From Gammaproteobacteria bacterium (GTDB lineage: Bacteria; Pseudomonadota; Gammaproteobacteria; Steroidobacterales; Steroidobacteraceae), in the NCBI GenBank assembly GCA_021323735.1, contig JAJPKM010000058.1, forward strand, positions 1 to 64,000: a stretch of 64,000 bases of DNA, given 5' to 3'. The notes under the pieces were generated by a model. The model was not told the origin of the DNA. It saw only the letters and a list, made by a program, of their open reading frames with translations, and made no database searches. Shown here piece by piece: positions 42,932 to 50,750 of this stretch. The position numbers and the translations under genes were made by a program. Numbering within the stretch: the first letter of the stretch is position 1; each line of letters opens with the position of its first letter.

Positions 42932-44011
42932 CTAGGCAATCGTCCGCCGGCCCACCAGCAGTGCGGCGAGGGTCACCCCGGCCGCAAACAGCATGATGGG
43001 GACGGTTTCCCCCAGTACAAAAATTCCGTCGATATCGCGCAAAACCAGGCCTCGCACGATACGTAAATAGTGGGTCAACGGCAGCGCTTCTGCCAGCAGC
43101 TGCGCCCAGCGCGGCATCGCCTCGAACGGAAACATGAAGCCGGAGAGCAGCGAAGATGGCAGGAAGAAAAAGAATGTCATCTGCATCGCCTGCATCTGCT
43201 GGCGCGCAACGCAGGAGAACAAAAACCCTAGCGCAACATTCGCCATGGCAAAAACCAGAGTGCCGATCGCCAGTGACCAGAGCGACCCCAAGGGTTCAAT
43301 GTGAAAAGCGAATCGGGCTATGAGCAGCACCAGCATGGCCTGAACGAGGCCGAGCAATACATAGGGTGCGAGCTTGCCCATCCATAGCTCGAGCACGGTG
43401 ACCTGAGCGGAAAGCAGGCCCTCCAGAGTACCTCTTTCGCGTTCCCGGGCTATGGTAAGCGCGCTCATCATGACCAAGCTCATGGTGAGAATGACTCCGA
43501 CAAGACCGGTCACCATGAACGGTTGAGTCCGTAGATCGGCATTGTAGAGCCGATTTATCAAGAATACCGGTGCCTCCGTCTCGGCTTCCACCGGCCCGGA
43601 TATCGAGCGTACAACCCGCTCCAGCATCAGCTCCGCCTGTGTCGCAAGAACGGGATTCGTCGCGTCGAGAAATACCACGGGGGGCAGCGCATCGATATCG
43701 ATGACCATGAGCGCCTGACCATGCTTGAGGGCCTGCATGGCCGAGGAACGCGATGGCGCGCGATCGAGGTGCACCGAGTTTCCGGCGGCCGCCAGGAGGT
43801 GCTCGGCGTGTTCGTACTTGCGCGAATCGGCCGTGACTATACGAATGCCCAGCGAATGCGGCGCCAACTCGATCGCGCCCGCGAAAAGTGCGATCTGTAG
43901 AATCGGAATCCCGAGGAGCATCCCAAAAGTGGCGCGATCGCGCAGCAGCTGGCGTGACTCCTTGCGCATCAACGCCCAAACGCGGGTCGGTGTGCGGCCG
44001 AGTGATTTCAT
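42932..44011 (-). CDS. ABC-2 type transporter permease
   Basis: 359 residues with an N-terminal membrane segment (FGMLLGIPILQIALFAGAIEL), a large extracytoplasmic domain (about 50-165) and five hydrophobic segments in the C-terminal half, including LVGVILTMSLVMMSALTIARERERGTLEGLLSAQVTVLELWMGKLAPYVLLG. This is the YhhJ/DrrB-like ABC-2 architecture used to export lipids, drugs or polyketides. Its ATG overlaps the ATPase gene stop. The missing TolC/HlyD-type partners suggest transport only to or across the inner membrane. Confidence 0.9.
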   Translation of the reverse strand: MKSLGRTPTRVWALMRKESRQLLRDRATFGMLLGIPILQIALFAGAIELAPHSLGIRIVTADSRKYEHAEHLLAAAGNSVHLDRAPSRSSAMQALKHGQALMVIDIDALPPVVFLDATNPVLATQAELMLERVVRSISGPVEAETEAPVFLINRLYNADLRTQPFMVTGLVGVILTMSLVMMSALTIARERERGTLEGLLSAQVTVLELWMGKLAPYVLLGLVQAMLVLLIARFAFHIEPLGSLWSLAIGTLVFAMANVALGFLFSCVARQQMQAMQMTFFFFLPSSLLSGFMFPFEAMPRWAQLLAEALPLTHYLRIVRGLVLRDIDGIFVLGETVPIMLFAAGVTLAALLVGRRTIA

Positions 44012-44694
44012 GGGCGAGCCGCGATGGAATCAAAATTCCTCGTGATCTGAAGATGAGACTCGATGCGCCCGTCATGCAATCGCGTGATCGTGTCGCAATG
44101 CTCGACGTCGTCATCCAAGTGGGTCGTCAAGATGAGGGTGGTCGCGGAGGTACGCTTACGATCCAGCCACTGCCAAAAACGCCGTCTCGCAGCCTGATCC
44201 AGCGCTGCGGTCGGTTCATCGAGGAGCAGCCACTGAGGATTACCCAGCAGGGTGGAAGCCAGCATGAGCCGCTGCCGAATTCCACCCGACAGCGTTTGGG
44301 CGCGCTGATCCGCCGTAGCGAGCAGATCGAAGTCCCGCAGTGCCGTATCGATCGCTTGCAGCGGATTCGAAACACCGCGAATAGCCGCGGAAAACCGCAG
44401 GTTTTCGCGCACGGTCAATTCTCCATAAAGCGAGAAATACTGGGTCAGATGTCGCAGGTCGGGCCTGAAGCGAGGGGCGACGGCCCGAAGATTGGCATCC
44501 GAGCAACACACATCGCCCGAATCTACGTCGATCCGGCCGCTCAGCGCGCGCAGCAACGTCGTCTTGCCGCTTCCATTGGGGCCAAGCAGTGCGTGCCTGC
44601 CCCCGGCGGCCAGTTCGAGCGACACGCGATCGAGCACGGTAATCACTCCGTACTTGACGGAGACATTGCGTAACTCGAATGCCGGCACGCTCAC
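44008..44694 (-). CDS. ABC transporter ATP-binding protein
   Basis: 228 residues: Walker A GPNGSGKTT, Q-loop in DLRHLTQYFSLYGELTV, signature LSGGIRQRLMLASTLL, Walker B WLLLDEPTAALD and the switch His in LILTTHLDDD. The GTG at 44694, 8 bases beyond the KAS III-like stop, gives SVPAFELRNVSVKYG and was chosen over a long upstream extension that runs through the previous gene. It pairs with the ABC-2 permease by a four-base overlap. Confidence 0.92.
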   Translation of the reverse strand: MSVPAFELRNVSVKYGVITVLDRVSLELAAGGRHALLGPNGSGKTTLLRALSGRIDVDSGDVCCSDANLRAVAPRFRPDLRHLTQYFSLYGELTVRENLRFSAAIRGVSNPLQAIDTALRDFDLLATADQRAQTLSGGIRQRLMLASTLLGNPQWLLLDEPTAALDQAARRRFWQWLDRKRTSATTLILTTHLDDDVEHCDTITRLHDGRIESHLQITRNFDSIAARP

Positions 44695-44702
44695 CTGCGC
44701 AC

Positions 44703-45791
44703 TCAAAGACCCGATGCGCCGTGGACATACAGGAAGCCGCCATACATATACTTGCTGGCCTCTGCGCCCAGAACCAGAACTCGATCGCCGGCGGCGAGCC
44801 TGCCTGAGCGACGCAGGCGATCGAGAGTTACCCAAATAGCCGCGCTCCCGAGATTGCCCAAAGCGGCCGCCTCGCAGAAGATTCGTTCCTGACGGACCTT
44901 CAGCCATTTCGACGCATATTCCGCCATCCGGCCGTTTGCCGGATGCACGATCCACCAATCGACGCTGTCGGCCGCGATGCCCGCCTCGGTCGCGACCCTC
45001 AATCCCTCCTGCAGCAACTCGAGTCCTTGCGTACGGACGGACTCGTAGTCATGCATGAAGTGAGCAGTGCGCGTCCCATCACTGGCGGGTTGCCCGGAAC
45101 CTCCCTGCAGCAGCGAGATACCCGGCTTTCGAAAACCGGACAGGCTGCCATAGAACACTGTTTCAATGCGTGCGCCGCCTGCATCGGTCGGTGCGCCCAA
45201 TACCGCGGCACCTGCACCGTCGCCCATCTGCACGAAGTTGATCAATTGGGCATTGTCGACGGCGATATGATGTGCATCGAGGAAGACGGAGCCGGTCTCA
45301 GTGCCGACGATGGCGACAGGCGATACGCCGCTCGTGACCAGCCCCGTGCTCAACATGGTCGCGGCGGCAAATCCCGTGCACGCCTGGCGAAGCTCCAGGT
45401 GCGCCCCGCCGAACCCCAACTCCTCGGCCACCCAAGCAATATTGGCGGGCAACAATGTGTGGGGCGTCGTGGTGTGGCCTATCAACGTCCGCAGCTCCTC
45501 GACGCCGATATCGGCGTCCTCGAGAGCCGCTAGAACCGCTCGGGAGCTGATCTTGGGCGAGGAATCCAAAGGTCGCGGCACTTCCATCGCGGCGTCAAAT
45601 GACCTCACCAGGTGCCTTTCGGCAATGTGCAAACGTTTCGCGATTCGAAGTGCCAACGCGGCCGCGCCCGAAGGCAGGTAGCGCTCGGCCTTGCGCACCA
45701 GATCGGCACTGCTGAGCGGGACACCCGGCAGCGCAATGCCGGTTCCGAGGACGCCCAGCTGCGTCTGTAATACGACCGGGTCAGTGCTCAC
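44703..45791 (-). CDS. 3-oxoacyl-ACP synthase III-like condensing enzyme
   Basis: 362 residues of the FabH-like thiolase fold. The Cys-His-Asn triad is visible as Cys138 (RQACTGFAAA), His283 (IVHPANGRM) and Asn313 (ALGNLGSAAIW), and the C-terminal GAEASKYMYGGFL matches the family end. Primary-metabolism fabH normally lies with fabD/fabG/acpP; here it is followed by an ABC exporter. A role in a specialised acyl, alkylquinolone-like or resorcinol-like product is therefore more likely than bulk fatty acid synthesis. The start is a GTG overlapping the small upstream frame by 11 bases. Confidence 0.88.
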   Translation of the reverse strand: MSTDPVVLQTQLGVLGTGIALPGVPLSSADLVRKAERYLPSGAAALALRIAKRLHIAERHLVRSFDAAMEVPRPLDSSPKISSRAVLAALEDADIGVEELRTLIGHTTTPHTLLPANIAWVAEELGFGGAHLELRQACTGFAAATMLSTGLVTSGVSPVAIVGTETGSVFLDAHHIAVDNAQLINFVQMGDGAGAAVLGAPTDAGGARIETVFYGSLSGFRKPGISLLQGGSGQPASDGTRTAHFMHDYESVRTQGLELLQEGLRVATEAGIAADSVDWWIVHPANGRMAEYASKWLKVRQERIFCEAAALGNLGSAAIWVTLDRLRRSGRLAAGDRVLVLGAEASKYMYGGFLYVHGASGL

Positions 45792-46017
45792 GGCGTAACG
45801 AGGCGACCAGATGCGCGCGATCTACGCTCAGGGCCTCGAACGAAGGAGCGCGCCCCAGGAGTAGCGTTGCAAGTCCATGGCGAACGTCCAGATCCACCTG
45901 GCGAAGCAACGCCAAAAGCCTAGCGGTATGAATTGCCGGCTGGGAAATTGAGCGAGGCGCGGACATCGTAGTTGCGACAACGCGTTTGGCAGGTGATTCA
46001 CCTATGATTCGGATCAC
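45781..46017 (-). CDS. Small protein of unknown function upstream of the KAS III-like gene
   Basis: A 78-codon frame from a GTG, or 61 codons from the ATG at 45966 (MSAPRSISQPAIHTARLLALLRQV). The sequence is Leu/Ala/Arg-rich with a likely amphipathic helix (ARLLALLRQVDLDVRHGLATLLLG). Its stop overlaps the KAS III-like start by 11 bases, which favours a real, translationally coupled gene. No ribosome binding site is clear and no family is recognised. It could be a small carrier or regulatory peptide, or a chance frame. Confidence 0.4.
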   Translation of the reverse strand: MIRIIGESPAKRVVATTMSAPRSISQPAIHTARLLALLRQVDLDVRHGLATLLLGRAPSFEALSVDRAHLVASLRREH

Positions 46018-46124
46018 TGTCGCAGCGCAGCCCTTAATGCATTTCCCCGATCGAAGGAGACCGGAGGGTCATGGGGTTTATTACGGCGCGGCCGGCAGGC
46101 GAGGCGTAGCGCCCCGGGGACTCG

Positions 46125-47009
46125 TCAGTCAACCGAGATAGGTGACTCAAGCTCCGTAGATTTCGCAAATCGCCGCCGCTCGCCAATGGTAATTCGCCAT
46201 AGCAGGCGCTGATGGCCTTGATAACCGCCCGTCGCGGTATGCAATACGCAGCGATTGTCCCACAGGGTCAAGAGTCCGGGTGACCAACGGTGCCGGTAGA
46301 TGAACTCGGGACGGCTCTGGTGCGCGAACAGTTCCGCCAGGAGTGCAGTCGCCTCCGCATCGTTCATTCCATCGATGCCGATGGTGTACCCGAGGTTGAC
46401 AAACAGTGCGCGGCGGCCGGTTTCTGGATGGGTTCTCACCAAGGGATGCAGCTGCGTCGCCATCGCCCTCTCCGAATACCGAATGGCCATCGAGCGCCCT
46501 TTGTCGCGCTCGCCGTATACGCCACCGGGGGAGTAACTACGGCGAGCCGAATGGATGCCTCGCAGGTGCGCAATTTTAGCTTTCATCGAAATCGACAGCG
46601 CATCGTAGGCGGCGTATTGATCGGCGAACAGCGTATCGCCTCCGACGGGTGGAATGACTTTGCCGTACAGCAGGGTACCGGCGGGCGGGGACTCGAGAAA
46701 ACTCCAGTCGGAGTGCCACGCCTCGGCGAATACAACCGTGGTCTCATTGGCTTCGCGACGAACCTCGACGACGCGCGGGTGGCCTGCGATCGAGGCAATA
46801 AAAGGATCATCGCCATCCGGCCCCAGTTCGGCGGCGAACCGCTCTAGATCGGCAATTTGCAGTTCTTGCCCGGAAATGCCGACGACCTGATGCTTGTACC
46901 AAGCATCGCGGATGGCATCGATTTCCGCCGGCGAATGCGGCTGGGAAAGGTCCACGCCATATATCAGTGCGCCGCAGCTCGCTCCCGAAGGCTCGACGCG
47001 AAGCGTCAT
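46125..47009 (-). CDS. TauD/TfdA-family Fe(II)/2-oxoglutarate dioxygenase
   Basis: 294 residues. The iron ligands are His99 and Asp101 in AWHSDWSF and distal His257 in NRCVLHTATGGY; the 2-oxoglutarate-binding Arg is in RLLWRITIG (Arg272). The family hydroxylates taurine, 2,4-D, alkyl sulfates and similar acids, and also tailors natural products. The gene lies 107 bases upstream of the KAS III/ABC operon on the same strand, so either a sulfonate/ether scavenging role or a tailoring role is possible. The N-terminus MTLRVEPSGASCGALIYGVDLS is normal for the family. Confidence 0.92.
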   Translation of the reverse strand: MTLRVEPSGASCGALIYGVDLSQPHSPAEIDAIRDAWYKHQVVGISGQELQIADLERFAAELGPDGDDPFIASIAGHPRVVEVRREANETTVVFAEAWHSDWSFLESPPAGTLLYGKVIPPVGGDTLFADQYAAYDALSISMKAKIAHLRGIHSARRSYSPGGVYGERDKGRSMAIRYSERAMATQLHPLVRTHPETGRRALFVNLGYTIGIDGMNDAEATALLAELFAHQSRPEFIYRHRWSPGLLTLWDNRCVLHTATGGYQGHQRLLWRITIGERRRFAKSTELESPISVD

Positions 47010-47125
47010 CTCACTCTCCTGGTTAGGTGCCCGCGATAGTCATCCGGCATAGGTGGATCGTCAAGAGACGGTTGCTGCGCTGCACTGAGTTTGGCGGTGG
47101 ATTAGATGGAATTGGCGAGAGAGTT

Positions 47126-47153
47126 TTGACTACGTAACAAATGAGTATAAAAT
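47126..47153 (+). promoter_or_regulatory. Sigma-70-type promoter for the small RHH-like gene
   Basis: TTGACT at 47126-47131 and TAAAAT at 47148-47153 with a 16-base spacer lie 37 bases upstream of the small gene at 47191, in an AT-rich stretch. TATAAA at 47146 is an overlapping alternative for the -10. Confidence 0.6.
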
Positions 47154-47190
47154 ACGGGTCCTATTCTGATTTTGAAAATTGAGGATTCAT

Positions 47191-47406
47191 ATGGCCGCTC
47201 CTCGCAAAGTTCGTCTAAACGCAGATCTCTCGCCTGATGTTGCCAATGCACTGAAGAAGTTGGCTGCGACGCAAGACGTGAGTCTTACGGAAGCCTTGAG
47301 TCGAGCCATTAGCACCGAAGCAACCCTGGCGGATAAACGCCGCAAGGGCGGAAAGGTGCTCGTGGAAGAAGGCGGCGCCCTTAAGGAATTGATTTTCACG
47401 CGGTAA
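47191..47406 (+). CDS. Small ribbon-helix-helix-like protein
   Basis: 71 residues: MAAPRKVRLNADLSPDVANALKKLAATQDVSLTEALSRAISTEATLADKRRKGGKVLVEEGGALKELIF. A short strand followed by two helices (LSPDVANALKKLAAT, SLTEALSRAIST) is the RHH/Arc-type pattern seen in small DNA-binding and antitoxin-like proteins. GAGG lies 6 bases before the ATG. No toxin partner is adjacent; the next gene encodes a small membrane protein 42 bases downstream and could be co-transcribed. Confidence 0.78.
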   Translation: MAAPRKVRLNADLSPDVANALKKLAATQDVSLTEALSRAISTEATLADKRRKGGKVLVEEGGALKELIFTR

Positions 47407-47448
47407 ACACGGCGCGAGGTTCAACACACGGGAGGTGCGGGGTAAATC

Positions 47449-47778
47449 ATGGACGACCAGAACGACGAAGTCTTGGATGCCACGGTTCCGGACCCCAATC
47501 AGCCGGCACCGGATTTCAATTCGCCTAGGTCGAAAGCCTACGATCCGGATGAATTCAGGGATCAGGCCCGAAAGCGCATCACATATTGGCTATTGGCGCT
47601 GTTGACGCTACTGGTAACTTACGCGTTTGGCGGCCTCTTTCTGATCGAGGGCAAACCGTCGTTCGACCATTTAAAGAGCCTTGTTGAAATGCTGCTGGGT
47701 CCCCTCATCGCCTTGGTTTCTGCGGCAACGGGATTCTATTTCGGCGCTCAGTCCAGCAAAAAGAAAGACGAATCCTAG
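47449..47778 (+). CDS. Small two-helix membrane protein of unknown function
   Basis: 109 residues. An acidic, Pro/Asp-rich cytoplasmic-like first half (MDDQNDEVLDATVPDPNQPA) is followed by two membrane helices (ITYWLLALLTLLVTYAFGGLFLI and MLLGPLIALVSAATGFYFGAQ) and a Lys-rich tail. No family name can be given. It follows the RHH-like gene and probably shares its promoter. The pairing of a DNA-binding-like protein with a small membrane protein is suggestive of a regulated stress or toxin-like unit, but nothing proves it. Confidence 0.68.
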   Translation: MDDQNDEVLDATVPDPNQPAPDFNSPRSKAYDPDEFRDQARKRITYWLLALLTLLVTYAFGGLFLIEGKPSFDHLKSLVEMLLGPLIALVSAATGFYFGAQSSKKKDES

Positions 47779-47822
47779 CGCGACGTCACTCGATCGACGG
47801 TTCGGGTGCTCAGTGCACCGTC

Positions 47823-47851
47823 TTGACTGCATACCAACCGGTTGGTATGTT
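47823..47851 (+). promoter_or_regulatory. Promoter with perfect 18-bp operator of the TetR gene
   Basis: TTGACT (47823-47828), 17-base spacer, TATGTT (47846-47851). The spacer and -10 carry the perfect palindrome ATACCAACCGGTTGGTAT (47831-47848), the classic place for a TetR dimer to block transcription. The predicted transcript start is at about 47857-47859, on the GTG start codon of the TetR gene. Confidence 0.78.
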
Positions 47852-47857
47852 GTTCTC

Positions 47858-48511
47858 GTGGGTCCACAATCTATCGAACCATCACCACCGGGCGGTGCGC
47901 GCAGCAGGCTTCTCGATGCGGCCACTACGGTCATTCGCGAGAAGGGCTACGCAGCGACGTCCGTTGACGAAATTTGCGCGAGGGCCGGCGTGACTAAGGG
48001 TGCCTTCTTTCACCACTTTCCGACCAAGAACTCGCTTGCCGTCGCGGCCGCGAATTTGTGGTCTGAGTCGAGCAACTCGCTCTTCGCAGCCGCTCCCTAC
48101 CACCGATTCGACGATCCGCTGGATCGGTTTCTCGGGTACCTCGATTTCCGCAGGTCGATTCTGCGCGGTGACGTGGCGCAGTTCACGTGCCTGGCCGGGA
48201 CGATGCTTCAGGAAGCCTACGCAACTCACCCTGACATTCGAGATGCCTGCGATGAATCCATCAGTGGCCATGCCGCCACGCTGGAATCGAACATTGCCGC
48301 GGCGATGAAGCGGTACCGCATCCGCGGACCCTGGACCGCCGAAAGCCTCGCACTACACACCCAGGCCGTGCTGCAGGGCGCATTCATCCTGGCGAAGGCC
48401 AAGGGCAGCGCCGCGGTGGTCGAGGCGAGCATCGATCACTTGCGTCGCTATGTTGAATTGCTGTTTCGTCGTCCGAAGAAGGCCCGGCAGGGTCGTACAA
48501 GGGAGCAATGA
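47858..48511 (+). CDS. TetR-family transcriptional repressor, probably leaderless
   Basis: 217 residues. The N-terminal helix-turn-helix reads GGARSRLLDAATTVIREKGYAATSVDEICARAGVTKGAFFHHFPTKNSLAVAAANLW, of the NemR/AcuR-like TetR type; the ligand-binding part follows (DDPLDRFLGYLDFRRSILRGDVAQFTCLAGTMLQE). Cys residues in this region (FTCLAG, DACDES) could sense electrophiles, but that is speculative. The only in-frame start close to the promoter is the GTG at 47858, which coincides with the predicted transcription start. Three bases separate its stop from the NTF2-like gene, so the two are co-transcribed. Confidence 0.85.
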   Translation: MGPQSIEPSPPGGARSRLLDAATTVIREKGYAATSVDEICARAGVTKGAFFHHFPTKNSLAVAAANLWSESSNSLFAAAPYHRFDDPLDRFLGYLDFRRSILRGDVAQFTCLAGTMLQEAYATHPDIRDACDESISGHAATLESNIAAAMKRYRIRGPWTAESLALHTQAVLQGAFILAKAKGSAAVVEASIDHLRRYVELLFRRPKKARQGRTREQ

Positions 48512-48514
48512 ATC

Positions 48515-49006
48515 GTGGAAAACAACCCCATATCGCGCCGGATGATTTTCGAGGCGGGTGCATGCGCACTGGCAGCCGCTGCTGGGATCCCGCAATACGC
48601 AAGCGCACACGCGCAAAGCGCGCTAGCCCAGAGCGGACTGAGCCCGAAAAATGACGAGACCATCCGCAAATGGTATGCGGCATGGGAGAAGAAGGACTGG
48701 CATCCGGTCGACGTCCTGCTGGCGGACGACTTCACCTTCACGAGCGCCGCCGGTGACGACCACATCAGTAAGAGCGCATTCAAAGTGAAATGCTGGCAGT
48801 CGCAGATCGATTTCATCGAGCGGTTTGACTTACAGCGGGTATTTGGCAGCGGCAACGAAGCATTTGTGCTGTACAACTGTCTGACCAAGAACGGCAAAAC
48901 TTTCCGCAACGTCGAGTATTTGCGCCTCAAAGATGACAAGTTGGCGTCCATTGAGTGCTACTTCGGTGCGCAATCCAGCTTTCCTTCGGCGGTCAGCAAG
49001 GGCTGA
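48515..49006 (+). CDS. Exported NTF2-like (SnoaL-fold) protein
   Basis: 163 residues. The N-terminus NPISRRMIFEAGACALAAAAGIPQYASAHA has a twin-Arg followed by a hydrophobic stretch, so Tat-type export is possible. The mature domain (DETIRKWYAAWEKKDWHPVDVLLADDFTFTSAAGDDHISKSAFKVKCW) is a cone-shaped NTF2-like fold of unknown ligand. The start is a GTG with AGGGAG upstream, directly after the TetR stop. It is the likely regulated partner of that repressor. It ends two bases before the convergent LysR gene. Confidence 0.82.
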   Translation: MENNPISRRMIFEAGACALAAAAGIPQYASAHAQSALAQSGLSPKNDETIRKWYAAWEKKDWHPVDVLLADDFTFTSAAGDDHISKSAFKVKCWQSQIDFIERFDLQRVFGSGNEAFVLYNCLTKNGKTFRNVEYLRLKDDKLASIECYFGAQSSFPSAVSKG

Positions 49007-49008
49007 GG

Positions 49009-49950
49009 TCACGATGTGGTAGTCGAGCGCGGACCGCTGCGTTCCGCCTCGGGCTTGCGGCACGATCCCGCCACATGCTCGCGGATGATCTCGGCCAACC
49101 GCCGTGCGCCCGGACCGGCGTAGTCACGGTCGGCAAATACCAGGTACAGCTCGCCCCAACGCTCGCCGCCCTCGCGCAGCGGCAGCGGCTTGAGTTCGCC
49201 GCGTTCCAACTCGCCACGCACGGTGTCCTCCGGGAACCAGGCAAACCCCAAGCCCATGACGGCGGCGTGGATCGACGTGGCTTTCTGACTTACCGTCCAA
49301 TTCTGCTCCGCGCCGAGCCAGCTGCCGCTGCGGCGCTGACTGCCGGTGTCGCGAATGATCAGGTGGCGTTGCTTGCGCAGATCCTGCAGCGTCAATTCAC
49401 GCCCGAGGCGATGCAGCGGGTGGTCCGGATGCGCGAGGGCGATGAAGCGCACTCGCATCAGATGATCGCCCACGAAGCCGCGCGGTATCTGTGAGCAGAT
49501 GGCCAAATCGACCTTGCGCTGTAGCAGCGCCTCGTCGGTGCCGCTAAGCACGTTTTCATACAACTCGATGCGCGTCTGTGGCCGTTCCTCGGCGAAGCGC
49601 GCGAAACATTGCAGCAGCAGCCAGGTGGGAAAGATGATCTCCGCCGACAGACGCAGTTCGGCTTCCCAGCCCGCCGCCAGGGTTCCGGCAGCACCCTCCA
49701 GCGCAGCGGCTTCGTCCAACAGCGCTTTTGCCCGCCGATACAGCACCTCGCCCGTGGAGGTGAGATGCGCCTTGCGGCCGATCACTTCGAATATTTTCAC
49801 CCCCAGTATCGCTTCCATCTTTTGCACGGCGTAGGTCACTGCCGACTGGCTTTTGTGTAGCACCTCTGCCGCTTGGGCGTAGCCGCCGGCGTCGACCACC
49901 GCCAACAGGGACCGCCAATGCTCAAGAGAAATCCGTGGGTTTAAGTCCAT
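49009..49950 (-). CDS. LysR-family transcriptional regulator
   Basis: 313 residues: N-terminal winged helix (ISLEHWRSLLAVVDAGGYAQAAEVLHKSQSAVTYAVQKMEAILGVKIFEVIGRKAHLTSTGEVLYRRA) and a two-lobed effector domain from about 95. It diverges from the azoreductase gene across a 113-base AT-rich interval containing three ATAG tetramers and several TAGTTAAAT-like half-sites, the usual LysR arrangement. Such regulator/azoreductase/pirin sets respond to quinones or other electrophiles. Confidence 0.92.
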   Translation of the reverse strand: MDLNPRISLEHWRSLLAVVDAGGYAQAAEVLHKSQSAVTYAVQKMEAILGVKIFEVIGRKAHLTSTGEVLYRRAKALLDEAAALEGAAGTLAAGWEAELRLSAEIIFPTWLLLQCFARFAEERPQTRIELYENVLSGTDEALLQRKVDLAICSQIPRGFVGDHLMRVRFIALAHPDHPLHRLGRELTLQDLRKQRHLIIRDTGSQRRSGSWLGAEQNWTVSQKATSIHAAVMGLGFAWFPEDTVRGELERGELKPLPLREGGERWGELYLVFADRDYAGPGARRLAEIIREHVAGSCRKPEAERSGPRSTTTS

Positions 49951-50063
49951 ATATTAGTTAAATAGATAGATAGACGCTAAATATTCTACTTTTTTATCTA
50001 ATCAATCAATACTTAAATGGCTCCCAAGGAATACCACCATTCACCCTACTCAAGGAGACACTC

Positions 50064-50687
50064 ATGACTACCCTGCTGCAAATCAACGCCAGCATCAACA
50101 ACGGCAATGGCGAATCGAGCCGCCTGGCCAACCAGTTCGTCGCCGCCTTCCACAAGCGCCATCCCAAGGCCGCGATCGTGGTGCGGGACGTCGCCGCGGC
50201 CGAACCGGTGCCGCATCTCAACGCCGAGCGGTTTGGCGCGTTCATTACCAAGCCGGAAGCGCGAAGCGCCACCCAGCATGCGGTGGTCGCCTACTCCGAC
50301 ACCTTGATCAATGAATTGAAGCAGGCCGATGTCGTCGTACTCGGCTTGCCCATGTATAACTTCGGTGTGCCGTCGCAGTTGAAGGCCTACTTCGATCACA
50401 TTGCCCGGGTTGGCGTGACCTTCGAGTACACCGAGAAGGGCCCGGTGGGCAAGCTCACCGGCAAGAAGGTGTACGTGTTTGCGGCTCGCGGTGGCGTTTA
50501 TGCTCGCGATGGCGTCAATCACGGTATCCCGGTGGAAACGCAGACGAACTATGTGCGCGACTTCCTGCGCTTCCTCGGCATCACGGAAGTGGAATTCATT
50601 TATGCTGAAGGCCTCAACATGGGCCCGCAGGCCAAGCAGGCGGCTCTTGCCAAGGCCGAGGCGGAGATCGCGCGTCTCGCCGCGTGA
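50064..50687 (+). CDS. azoR: FMN-dependent NADH-azoreductase (quinone reductase)
   Basis: 207 residues of the AzoR flavodoxin-like fold: LLQINASINNGNGESSRLANQFVAAF (phosphate loop), LGLPMYNFGVPSQLKAYFDHIARVGVTFEY (flavin site, the MYNFGVPSxLK signature), and KVYVFAARGGVYA. The enzyme reduces quinones and azo dyes by two electrons with NADH. AAGGAGACACTC precedes the ATG. It is divergent from LysR and followed by pirin; together they look like a quinone/electrophile defence unit. Confidence 0.93.
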   Translation: MTTLLQINASINNGNGESSRLANQFVAAFHKRHPKAAIVVRDVAAAEPVPHLNAERFGAFITKPEARSATQHAVVAYSDTLINELKQADVVVLGLPMYNFGVPSQLKAYFDHIARVGVTFEYTEKGPVGKLTGKKVYVFAARGGVYARDGVNHGIPVETQTNYVRDFLRFLGITEVEFIYAEGLNMGPQAKQAALAKAEAEIARLAA

Positions 50688-50750
50688 TGCGGACAAGTCG
50701 CACGAGTGGCTTTTGCAGGAGAGACGTCCTCAGGAGATTGGAGATTGACG

